DNA of 8,171 bases from Terriglobales bacterium (GTDB taxonomy: Bacteria; Acidobacteriota; Terriglobia; Terriglobales; Gp1-AA117), in the NCBI GenBank assembly GCA_030150795.1, contig JASLFF010000283.1, positions 1 to 8,171 on the forward strand. Direction: 5' to 3'. Shown here piece after piece: positions 1 through 5,832 of this stretch. A program made the translations under genes and the position numbers. Below the pieces are notes generated by a model. The model did no database searches. It was given only the letters and a program-made list of their open reading frames with translations, and was not told the DNA's origin. Numbering within the stretch: the first letter of the stretch is position 1; each line of letters starts with the position of its first letter.

Positions 1-424
1 AGCCTTCCAGCCGCTGGTCCATCTGCTGAACGAAAATTTGCGAAGTGGAGGAAAGCTGGGCAAAATTGCCTCGGATGGAGCGGCAGACTTCTGCCAGCTT
101 GATATAGCGGCCCTGCATGTCCGGCGGCAGGCTGCGCAGCATGTCACCAAGTTTTTGCTCGTTGAGCTTTTGCTGTTCGGCAAACTTCCATGAGCGCACC
201 AGCCGCTGGAAACGGGGATGCTGTGAGACCACAGCCAGGTACATCAGCTCTAATCCGCCAGCCAGGGCGATAGGAATGGCAGTTCCGGTAACGAGCGCAA
301 AGGCGGCGGCTCCGCCCAAGGCAATCCAGTTGTATTGGATATTGAAGGCTTCTTTGACAAAGTTAATATCTTTGTCCTGCGGGGCCGGGCCGGGAGCGTC
401 CGGCAAGCTGGAACCGAAGCCCAT
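1..424 (-). CDS. Membrane protein of unknown family, last visible gene of the ABC/PspA operon (3' end outside window)
   Basis: This is a partial gene: its start is inside the window and the frame stays open to base 1, giving 141 visible codons. The protein begins [19 protein letters not shown], a Pro-rich hydrophilic lead. A long hydrophobic stretch at about residues 33-66, rich in Ala and Gly, could form one long or two short membrane helices. A basic, helical, probably cytosolic part follows (RFQRLVRSWKFAEQQKLNEQ and onward). The ATG shares its A with the TGA of the upstream ATPase gene (TGATG), which is typical of translational coupling, so its product probably acts with the transporter. 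I do not recognise the family. It could be an accessory membrane subunit or an adaptor between transporter and PspA. Reading frame is certain and function is unknown. Confidence 0.8.
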   Translation of the reverse strand, partial: MGFGSSLPDAPGPAPQDKDINFVKEAFNIQYNWIALGGAAAFALVTGTAIPIALAGGLELMYLAVVSQHPRFQRLVRSWKFAEQQKLNEQKLGDMLRSLPPDMQGRYIKLAEVCRSIRGNFAQLSSTSQIFVQQMDQRLEG

Positions 425-1254
425 CAGATGCTCACCCTCACATGGCCGCCGATTCCCGGAGCGCTCTTGAGACGGCCAAGGACGTAATGCTGCAGCTCGT
501 GAAATTCATTTTTTTCCTTGAGGCCCAGGTCTCGCGGACGGTCAAATGGCACTTCCACGTCTTCCACGATCGTTCCCGGATGCGAGCTCATGATGAAGAT
601 CCTGTCAGCCAGATAAACCGCCTCTTCCACGTCATGCGTAACAAACAGAATTGTACACGCGGTCTCATCCCAGATTTGCAGTAAAAGCTGCTGCATGTCA
701 CTACGGGTCTGGGCGTCCAGCGCGCCAAAAGGCTCGTCCATAAGGATCACGGAGGGGCGCAACGCGAGAGTGCGAGCGATAGCGACGCGCTGCTGCATCC
801 CGCCAGAGAGCGTTTCCGGGTACACGTTGGCAAATTCACTTAGGCCCACCGACTGCAAAAGTCGGTCAACCGTCTCTTTGCGCTGCGCTTCCGGGACGCC
901 ATTGATCTTCATGCCGTAGGCAATGTTGTCGGCTACGGTGAGCCACGGGAATGAAGTGTATTTCTGAAAGACCATACCGCGGTCCTTGCCGGGATGGGTA
1001 ACGATCTCTCCGTTCACAAACACCTGGCCACTGGTGGGCTTGTCCAGGCCGGCGATCATGCGCAACAGAGTGGACTTGCCACAGCCGGAAGGGCCCAGCA
1101 GCACGCGAAATTCGCCAATGTCGCGGCCGGCAGCGGAGAATGCATCTTCCACTTCCAGATTTACGCCCTTCAGCGCTTCAATTCTTTCCCCGCTCGGAGA
1201 GAAGAAGATGCGCGAGACGTCTTTGACACTGATTTTGGATTTCTTATTCTCCAC
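424..1254 (-). CDS. ABC transporter ATP-binding protein, NitT/TauT (SsuB/TauB/NrtD-like) type
   Basis: The 276-residue protein is the cytosolic ATPase that would power the neighbouring permease. All hallmark motifs are present: Walker [10 protein letters not shown] at 54-62, Q-loop Gln97 in FQKYTSFPW, signature LSGGMQQ at 149-155, Walker B VILMDE at 169-174, D-loop GALD and H-loop His207 in FVTHD. The Q-loop/FPWLTV region and overall length fit importers of nitrate, taurine or alkanesulfonates, but substrate cannot be read from the ATPase. The stretch before Walker A ([19 protein letters not shown]) is about eight residues longer than the usual EVEKGEFVALLG layout. The start is GTG, overlapping the end of the permease gene by 11 nt, with AAGG about ten bases upstream. 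The stop overlaps the next ATG by one base. Function as an ABC ATPase is near certain. Confidence 0.95.
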   Translation of the reverse strand: MENKKSKISVKDVSRIFFSPSGERIEALKGVNLEVEDAFSAAGRDIGEFRVLLGPSGCGKSTLLRMIAGLDKPTSGQVFVNGEIVTHPGKDRGMVFQKYTSFPWLTVADNIAYGMKINGVPEAQRKETVDRLLQSVGLSEFANVYPETLSGGMQQRVAIARTLALRPSVILMDEPFGALDAQTRSDMQQLLLQIWDETACTILFVTHDVEEAVYLADRIFIMSSHPGTIVEDVEVPFDRPRDLGLKEKNEFHELQHYVLGRLKSAPGIGGHVRVSI

Positions 1255-2101
1255 GGCTCACCGCCTTCTTGCGACCCCGGCTGCCGGTAATGGCGACGGA
1301 AGACTCTGAACCGGATTGCGTTACCTGTCTCCAGGGGAAGAGCACTTTCTCTGAGATCGTCAGCATAAAACGGAAGATAAAAGCGGCCACGCCAATGGCA
1401 ATGATGCCCGCATAAACGAGATCGGGCTGGTGAAATTCATAAGCTGATTGCACCATAGCGCCCACGCCCTTTTTTCGGTTGACGATTTCAGCCAGGATCA
1501 CGTAGGTCCAGCCAATGTCATACAGAATGCGGAAGGAGGAAAAAATGCCGGGAATGGATGCACGGAACATCAGCCACATTACCTGATATTTTTTCGCGCC
1601 CAGAGTGTACGCGGTTTCCAGAAGAGATGTGTCCACCCGGTTGACCTCTTCCACCACCACGGCCAGCAGGTAAAAGAACATGCCAAACCAGAGAAACGCT
1701 ACCTTCATGGTTTCATCAATGCCGAACAGCCCGATGAAAGCGGGAAGGAACGCTGTGGTTGGCATGGAGCGCATAGGCTCGGTTACCGGATTCACCAGAT
1801 CATAGACCCAACGGAAGGAGCCCATCAGAAGTCCAAGGGGCACGGCGATGACAACGCACCACAAGAAAGCCTGGCCGATCCGCAGCCAACTGGCATACAC
1901 ATTGCTCAACAAGCCGCGTTCAGTAAAAAGCGGTTTAAAGGCGCGGAGAACTTCCAGCGGCGTGGGAAAAACATATGTACTGATCAACTCCCAGTGCGTG
2001 ATCAGCGACCATATCAGCACGACAAACACCCACGCCGCAGTTGCCAGGACCAGCTTGGTAGTTCGCGAGGTTTCTTTCCGGATTGTAAGCAACTCGGCCA
2101 T
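1244..2101 (-). CDS. ABC transporter permease, NitT/TauT (SsuC/TauC/NrtB-like) type
   Basis: The 285-residue inner-membrane protein has about six hydrophobic helices, at roughly 17-36, 76-94, 117-127, 133-151, 190-207 and 229-248. The cytoplasmic coupling loop (EAA-like) is at about 162-184: ETAYTLGAKKYQVMWLMFRA then SIPG, with the conserved Gly168 and Pro184. FPTPLEV near the N-terminus and RSMPTTAFLPAFIGLFG are typical of this permease family. The C-terminal tail, SGSESSVAITGSRGRKKAVS, is short, polar and basic. The ATG is preceded by AAGGA about five bases upstream. The gene lies 84 nt after the binding-protein gene, with a palindromic repeat in the gap, and overlaps the ATPase gene by 11 nt. 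It would form a homodimer with two copies of the ATPase. Substrate is not determined. Confidence 0.94.
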   Translation of the reverse strand: MAELLTIRKETSRTTKLVLATAAWVFVVLIWSLITHWELISTYVFPTPLEVLRAFKPLFTERGLLSNVYASWLRIGQAFLWCVVIAVPLGLLMGSFRWVYDLVNPVTEPMRSMPTTAFLPAFIGLFGIDETMKVAFLWFGMFFYLLAVVVEEVNRVDTSLLETAYTLGAKKYQVMWLMFRASIPGIFSSFRILYDIGWTYVILAEIVNRKKGVGAMVQSAYEFHQPDLVYAGIIAIGVAAFIFRFMLTISEKVLFPWRQVTQSGSESSVAITGSRGRKKAVSRGE

Positions 2102-2152
2102 GGATTCCTTTTAGCTCGGCAATATGGCTTCTTCGGGCATGAAGTTAACGCA

Positions 2153-2178
2153 TAGAGACGCGGCATGCTTCGTCTCTA
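2153..2178. repeat. Palindromic intergenic repeat TAGAGACG...CGTCTCTA
   Basis: Perfect 8-base inverted arms TAGAGACG (2153-2160) and CGTCTCTA (2171-2178) flank CGGCATGCTT, whose centre GCATGC is itself palindromic. The whole 26 bases are almost fully self-complementary, with one mismatch and one G-T pair. It lies between the stop of the binding-protein gene and the start of the permease gene. No T-run follows on the minus strand, so it is not a standard terminator. It may be an mRNA-stabilising or attenuating hairpin. From memory, similar TAGAGACG palindromes recur between genes in acidobacterial and cyanobacterial genomes, so it may be a dispersed repeat. Confidence 0.8.
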
Positions 2179-2185
2179 CCAAAGC

Positions 2186-3778
2186 TTACTCGCCCGGGTT
2201 GGCGTACAACTTGATATCTGTCCGGCGGTTTTTCTCGCGGCCTTCAGGTGTGGCGTTGCTGTCCAAAGGCTTGTCCGGGCCGTTGCCGGCGATGCGGAAG
2301 CGCGCTCCGGGGAAGCCGTATTTTTCCATCAGGTATTGCTTCACGGCGTCGGCGCGCTGGCGCGAGAGCTGCATATTGTAGCCTCGCTGGCCGGTAGAGT
2401 CAGTGTTGCCTTCAATATCGACAACGGTGTTCTCGTAGGCGCGCATTTGTCCGCCAACTTCATCCACCACGGCCCGAGAATCCAGGCTCATATGGGCCGA
2501 CGCGGGATCAAAGTAGATAGAACGATGCTGGGTGGCGATCGGAGTAGCGCCCTTGCTGGGCTGGTGATACTCAATAGGCTGCTCAGTGGAAGCGGTGGAG
2601 AAGCTTCCGCTCATCTGCTTGATATAACGGCGATCAATGCTATCTTCAGCATTCGATGTTCGCTTGATCATCCGCAGTTCGCGATACATGTCCTGCGCCA
2701 TGCCAAAGATATTCGCATAGTCGGAATTGGAGCCCTGCGTGCCCATGAATGAAGTGTTGTCAGCATAATCGGCCAGCTTTACGCCTTCCAGCATAGTCTT
2801 GGCCAGGTCGGAAGGAATGTTGAAATCCTTGATGGTGCCGATCAGGTTGTAAGCGCGGGCAGGCTGCTCATGAATGAACTGCACGCCTTCAATCCAGCCC
2901 TGCGCCAGCTTCATAACGGTTTGGGGATGCTTGGCGGCAAAGCGGTCGCTCACGACTAGAATGTCCGCGATCAGGCGGTTGGCAACGCGCGTGTCATAAA
3001 TCTTCTTGGAGCCTGCGCGCTTGGTTACGGCGTCGCTCATGTCCGGGTCCCAGGCCACGGCGGCGTCAACTTTTTCCTGGGCGAAGAGTACGGCGGGTTC
3101 GATTCCGTCTTTGGTGTGGACAGCGTTCTTGAAAATCTCATTTTTCTGATCGGTGCTCAGGCCGGAGGCTTTCAAACCGTTCCACAGCAGGAAGTGCGAT
3201 GGTGTATAAGGCGCAAAAGCCACCGTCTTGCCGGCAAGGTCTTCAATGCTGTTGATGCCCTGCTTGCCGATCACGCCGTCAGCTCCGCGCGACCAATCAA
3301 CCATCAGGAATGCGTGCGAGCCGAAGCCTTTTTCCTGGAACTGGCCGTAATCTTTGGCGTACACGTCAAGCGTGGTGAGCATCACGTCGACATTATTGGT
3401 GGCCAGAGCTGAAGCGCCTTCAGTCCAGTCGTCAATGATTTTAAAGGAAACCTTCAAGCCTTTTTTGGCGAAGATAGAGTCCGGCGCTGTTTCCAGTCCG
3501 CCGTTGGCCACGAGACCTCCGACGCAGCCCACCCAGACATTCACGCGGATGCGGACTTCGGCGTTCTCATCTGTTGTAGACGAGACAGGCAGTTCCAGAG
3601 GTTTGGTGGTGTCCACGCGGTCACCGCTGGATGAGCTTTTGCCGCTGCTGCTGCCGCTGCCGCTGCCTCCGAATTTGCTGCTGTCGATGACGCCATATCT
3701 CACCAGGCTATAGCCGACCAGGGCCAGCCCGATCAGAAAGATCAGGATCCATCCGCCTTTTTCAATCTTTACGGCCAT
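2186..3778 (-). CDS. Membrane-anchored NitT/TauT-type substrate-binding protein fused to a C-terminal OmpA peptidoglycan-binding domain
   Basis: The protein has 530 residues in four parts. Residues 10-27 form a transmembrane helix with no visible cleavage site or lipobox, after MAVKIEKGG. Residues 36-54 are a Ser/Gly linker. Residues 74 to about 390 resemble NMT1/NrtA/TauA-type binding proteins: GLKVSFKIIDDW, a hydrophobic DVMLTTLD segment, IEDLAGKTVAFAPYTPSHFLLWN and VDAAVAWDPDMSDAV. Residues 419-526 are an OmpA-family domain with GNTDSTG, the NxxLSxxRAxxV helix (N468, L471, S472, R475, A476, V479) and a terminal NRRTDI. Asp460 and Arg475 match the spacing of the diaminopimelate-binding pair known in OmpA domains. 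The protein should sit in the inner membrane, face the periplasm and hold peptidoglycan. The ATG follows AAGGAG with an 8-base spacer. The permease and ATPase follow. The ligand is unknown. Confidence 0.92.
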   Translation of the reverse strand: MAVKIEKGGWILIFLIGLALVGYSLVRYGVIDSSKFGGSGSGSSSGKSSSSGDRVDTTKPLELPVSSTTDENAEVRIRVNVWVGCVGGLVANGGLETAPDSIFAKKGLKVSFKIIDDWTEGASALATNNVDVMLTTLDVYAKDYGQFQEKGFGSHAFLMVDWSRGADGVIGKQGINSIEDLAGKTVAFAPYTPSHFLLWNGLKASGLSTDQKNEIFKNAVHTKDGIEPAVLFAQEKVDAAVAWDPDMSDAVTKRAGSKKIYDTRVANRLIADILVVSDRFAAKHPQTVMKLAQGWIEGVQFIHEQPARAYNLIGTIKDFNIPSDLAKTMLEGVKLADYADNTSFMGTQGSNSDYANIFGMAQDMYRELRMIKRTSNAEDSIDRRYIKQMSGSFSTASTEQPIEYHQPSKGATPIATQHRSIYFDPASAHMSLDSRAVVDEVGGQMRAYENTVVDIEGNTDSTGQRGYNMQLSRQRADAVKQYLMEKYGFPGARFRIAGNGPDKPLDSNATPEGREKNRRTDIKLYANPGE

Positions 3779-3786
3779 CGTTTCTT

Positions 3787-3792
3787 CTCCTT
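3787..3792 (-). promoter_or_regulatory. Ribosome binding site AAGGAG of the binding-protein gene
   Basis: On the minus strand AAGGAG lies 8 bases before the ATG at 3778. This fixes the start upstream of the transmembrane helix and supports the call that the anchor is part of the mature protein. Confidence 0.75.
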
Positions 3793-3794
3793 GT

Positions 3795-3816
3795 AGCGAC
3801 TTTCATTTATGTCGCT
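3795..3816 (-). promoter_or_regulatory. Leader hairpin just upstream of the binding-protein ribosome site
   Basis: AGCGAC (3795-3800) and GTCGCT (3811-3816) are 6-base inverted arms around a 10-base AT-rich loop. In the minus-strand transcript the hairpin ends three bases before the AAGGAG ribosome site (3787-3792) of the gene starting at 3778. It could shape translation initiation or mRNA stability. The stem is short, so this is tentative. Confidence 0.35.
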
Positions 3817-3866
3817 GCGCTCCCAACCGCTTAAACGTGTTTACCGCTTGAGTCTCCCACGCTCCA

Positions 3867-3897
3867 GAGGCCGCGGGCTCGGCGCGTGGTCGGCCTC
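3867..3897. repeat. GC-rich inverted repeat in the pspA to binding-protein gap
   Basis: GAGGCCG (3867-3873) and CGGCCTC (3891-3897) form a perfect 7-base stem around a GC-rich 17-base loop. It sits in the 223-nt gap between the pspA-like gene and the binding-protein gene. No T-run follows on either strand, so it is not called a terminator. It may set differing transcript levels for the two halves of the operon. The rest of the gap holds a small palindrome, TAAAC-GT-GTTTA, at 3832-3843 and no promoter I could call confidently. Confidence 0.55.
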
Positions 3898-3962
3898 GCC
3901 CTTATTTTTAGCTTCGCTCCACACCGCGTACGTGCATGGCAGTCAAATGGCTACTGCGCTTC

Positions 3963-3997
3963 AATTACTCGATTACCCAATTACCCAATTACCAAAT
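3963..3997. repeat. Short tandem repeat with 8-base period (AATTACCC)
   Basis: Consecutive octamers AATTACTC, GATTACCC, AATTACCC and AATTACCA, plus a trailing AAT, give about four imperfect copies of one 8-base unit. They lie just after the stop codon of the pspA-like gene in a non-coding gap. It looks like an intergenic microsatellite, so copy number may vary between strains. No function is evident. Confidence 0.8.
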
Positions 3998-4001
3998 CCC
4001 T

Positions 4002-4736
4002 TCAAGTCCTTTGTGGCTCCTTGCCGCCAATTGTTTTCTCCGGAGTAGCGCTGGTTCCAGCTGCGGAAGGCGCGGCCAGCCCCATTTCGATCTTGAACTG
4101 TTTCACTAGTTCGCCGGCCTGTATGTTCTGGGCTTCTTCTTCGATCTTCATTTTTTGCTGGTCGACGTTGCCCATGGCCATATCCATGCGCGCCTCGTTG
4201 ACAGCGGTCATCTCTTCCACTTTGCGGACCATCTCGTCATGGGTCTGGCTGATACCGGCTACGTCAAATTGTTCCATCACGTCCGCAACTTTTTTCTGCC
4301 ACTGGGCGCGGCGGTAATCGGCGATGGCGGAGAGCGCTTCCTGGGTCTTGCGGTCTTTCTCCGCCATAAAGGCTTTCTTCACGGCCATAGCTTTGTCAAA
4401 GGCCGCACGGGCAGTGGTGAGCTGGCCCTGCGTGCGCGCCAGTGCGCCCTTGGTATTTTGCAGCTGCGTAGCAAAGCTGGCGGCAATGTCATCGCGATTG
4501 GCCTGGATTGCAGACTTCACTTTGGCCGTCAGGTTGGCAATGTCATCCTGGTACTTTGATTCCTCGCGCTCCAGCAGCGTGACGTTGGCCTTGACCATGG
4601 CAATGCTTTCATTCATGCGCGGCACCTGGTCATTCATGTCGCGGATGTTTTGCTGGAGAATGATCTCCGGATTTTCCGCCGTGGAGATGAAGAAACCGAC
4701 GAATGAACGAATCAGTCTGGTAAAACGCTGCCACAT
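4002..4736 (-). CDS. PspA/IM30-family membrane-associated coiled-coil protein
   Basis: The 244-residue protein has the PspA/IM30 layout. An N-terminal amphipathic helix (MWQRFTRLIRSFVGFFIST, residues 1-19) suits binding to stressed membranes. The AENPEIILQQNIRDM motif at 20-34 matches the conserved ExP...L region. Long charged helices cover about 30-215, with almost no helix breakers. The last 25 residues are Ala/Thr/Pro/Gly-rich and disordered. The length is close to the usual 220-250. Family members assemble into ESCRT-III-like rings or rods on the inner face of the membrane and protect its integrity. The ATG has AGGAG five bases upstream, and the gene starts 15 nt after the preceding coiled-coil gene, so the two are co-transcribed. 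No pspB, pspC or pspF is seen. The C-terminal codons run into a CACAAAGGAC-like sequence. Family call is confident; role with the ABC transporter is inferred. Confidence 0.9.
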   Translation of the reverse strand: MWQRFTRLIRSFVGFFISTAENPEIILQQNIRDMNDQVPRMNESIAMVKANVTLLEREESKYQDDIANLTAKVKSAIQANRDDIAASFATQLQNTKGALARTQGQLTTARAAFDKAMAVKKAFMAEKDRKTQEALSAIADYRRAQWQKKVADVMEQFDVAGISQTHDEMVRKVEEMTAVNEARMDMAMGNVDQQKMKIEEEAQNIQAGELVKQFKIEMGLAAPSAAGTSATPEKTIGGKEPQRT

Positions 4737-4741
4737 AAAAG

Positions 4742-4746
4742 CTCCT
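4742..4746 (-). promoter_or_regulatory. Ribosome binding site AGGAG of the pspA-like gene
   Basis: On the minus strand AGGAG ends five bases before the ATG at 4736, inside the 15-nt gap after the preceding stop. It supports the start that yields the N-terminal amphipathic helix. Confidence 0.7.
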
Positions 4747-4751
4747 TTTGC

Positions 4752-5441
4752 TTACTGCTTTGGTGCTGCTGGTTTCGGCGCGGATGATGTAGTACCGGCC
4801 CCGGTTGTGATTGGGTTTTCTGTCACGAAAGGAGCAACGGCGTCGGAGATTTTCTTTTCTTCCTGCTGTTTTTTCAGCCGCCAGCCGAAGAAACGCTCCT
4901 TCTCTTTCGTCACGTCGTCATTATTGCTTTGAATTTTGGCCCGTTGCTCAGCAACATATTTATCGAGTTCGGACTGGATCTGCGCGTTTTCCTGGTTCTT
5001 GCGCGTTTCCAGGTCGGTAATGGCGCGCTCCTGCACGCGCTCATATCCATCCAGCGCCTTATCGCGACGGACGGCATCCTGAATCACGTCTTTTATATCC
5101 ACGCCGGCGGCGTCAAGGGCAACCAGGATGGTGGAACGCTTTACATCCGTGGGCATGGAACGGATGTGCTCACTCTGGAGCATTTCCGCTACCTTCATAA
5201 TCGAATAACCCTGGGGTGCAGGAGGAATTTCGGCCGCTTGATAGATCTCGTCAAACGTTCCAGCTTTGGATACAGGGCTGGTGAACCTGGGCTCCGCGGA
5301 CACACTGGATGCGATCTCAGCCACGGTCTGGGCAGGGCTCTTTTGCCCCCCAGAGGTTCCCGATGGTCCGGCGGAAGTGTCCGCGCCGGGAGGGGCATCG
5401 GGTGAATCCGTAGAGACGAAATAGTTGTACCACTTTTTCAT
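4752..5441 (-). CDS. Coiled-coil protein of unknown family encoded directly before pspA
   Basis: From the ATG at 5441 the product is 229 residues. It opens with an aromatic, basic segment, MKKWYNYFVST, that could touch membrane. A Pro/Gly/Ser/Ala-rich linker covers about 13-36. A compact middle region covers about 37-127 (TVAEIASSV, GYSIMKVAEMLQSEHIRSMP, RSTILVALDAAGVDIKDVI). A charged coiled coil runs from about 128 to 205, followed by a disordered TTGAGTTSSAPKPAAPKQ tail. The stop is 15 nt before the pspA-like ATG, so they form one unit and probably work together at the membrane. I do not recognise the family. The frame stays open upstream to an ATG at 5696, which would add 85 residues with a transmembrane helix. 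Neither start has a good ribosome site. I prefer 5441 because MKKWYNYFVSTDSP resembles a natural N-terminus, but this is unsure. Confidence 0.75.
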   Translation of the reverse strand: MKKWYNYFVSTDSPDAPPGADTSAGPSGTSGGQKSPAQTVAEIASSVSAEPRFTSPVSKAGTFDEIYQAAEIPPAPQGYSIMKVAEMLQSEHIRSMPTDVKRSTILVALDAAGVDIKDVIQDAVRRDKALDGYERVQERAITDLETRKNQENAQIQSELDKYVAEQRAKIQSNNDDVTKEKERFFGWRLKKQQEEKKISDAVAPFVTENPITTGAGTTSSAPKPAAPKQ

Positions 5442-5696
5442 TGTGCAACCCCAGTCATGCGACCAGCCGTGCAAACCGCTGCCAGGACGCAAAAATCGCG
5501 TTTTGAGACCCGGACTGCGCTCGGAAAGTACCCGGCGGAAGAAATGAATATGCTGGTCTGGATTGGAAAAGTACTTCGAACCGCTAGTCTTGTCAAATCC
5601 GTCGCCCTCATCTTCATAAGTCCTTTGTCCGATGGCAAAGATTATAAAAACGTAACTAAGCGAGACCAAGAACAAAACCGCTTCGGCGGTGTTCAT
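5442..5696 (-). other. In-frame 5' extension of the coiled-coil gene, with a possible transmembrane helix
   Basis: From ATG 5696 the open frame encodes MNTAEAVLFLVSLSYVFIIF and onward: one hydrophobic helix (about 5-23), an acidic patch YEDEGDGFD, then a basic, aromatic part rich in Phe, Arg and Gly. There is no stop before the downstream ATG at 5441. GGAG touches the 5696 ATG directly, too close for normal use. Either the coiled-coil protein is really 314 residues and membrane-anchored, or this is a small membrane-protein gene that lost its stop and became fused, or it is non-coding leader. The sequence alone does not decide. Confidence 0.4.
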
Positions 5697-5779
5697 CTCC
5701 GTAGCGCCTTCAATCCAACGGTCCTATTACAACGGTTATATTGAGGGTAGGCAATTCAGCTACAATGAGCACTTTCACC

Positions 5780-5804
5780 GTTCAAAATGACCCGGTTTTT
5801 GAAC
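5780..5804. promoter_or_regulatory. Probable operator: inverted repeat GTTCAAAA-N9-TTTTGAAC between divergent genes
   Basis: Two perfect 8-base arms (5780-5787 and 5797-5804) flank a 9-base spacer in the gap between the minus-strand operon and the plus-strand CII-like regulator at 5833. Each arm contains TTGAAC on one strand, a partial match to a -35 box. On the plus strand TTGAAC at 5799-5804 is followed 19 bases later by GATTAT, close to the GTG start. The placement and symmetry suit a dimeric regulator, probably the adjacent one, controlling both directions. This is inference from position. Confidence 0.5.
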
Positions 5805-5832
5805 TGACAAATTTACAACTCTGGATTATCTT

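Noticed and set aside
1448..2155. Long plus-strand open frame (235 codons) antisense to the permease gene
   Set aside because: It is His/Gln-rich, lacks recognisable domains and lies wholly opposite a clear permease gene; it is a shadow of that gene's codon use.
2165..2752. Plus-strand open frame of 195 codons opposite the OmpA domain
   Set aside because: The minus-strand frame carries unmistakable OmpA motifs; the plus-strand product has no coherent motif.
4324..4932. Plus-strand open frame of 202 codons opposite the pspA-like gene
   Set aside because: Ser/Phe/Cys-rich low-quality translation spanning two minus-strand genes and their gap; an antisense shadow.
5410..5419. GTAGAGACGA inside the coiled-coil gene, like an arm of the 2153-2178 palindrome
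   Set aside because: The second arm is absent and the bases encode ordinary residues (FVST), so it is likely coincidence.
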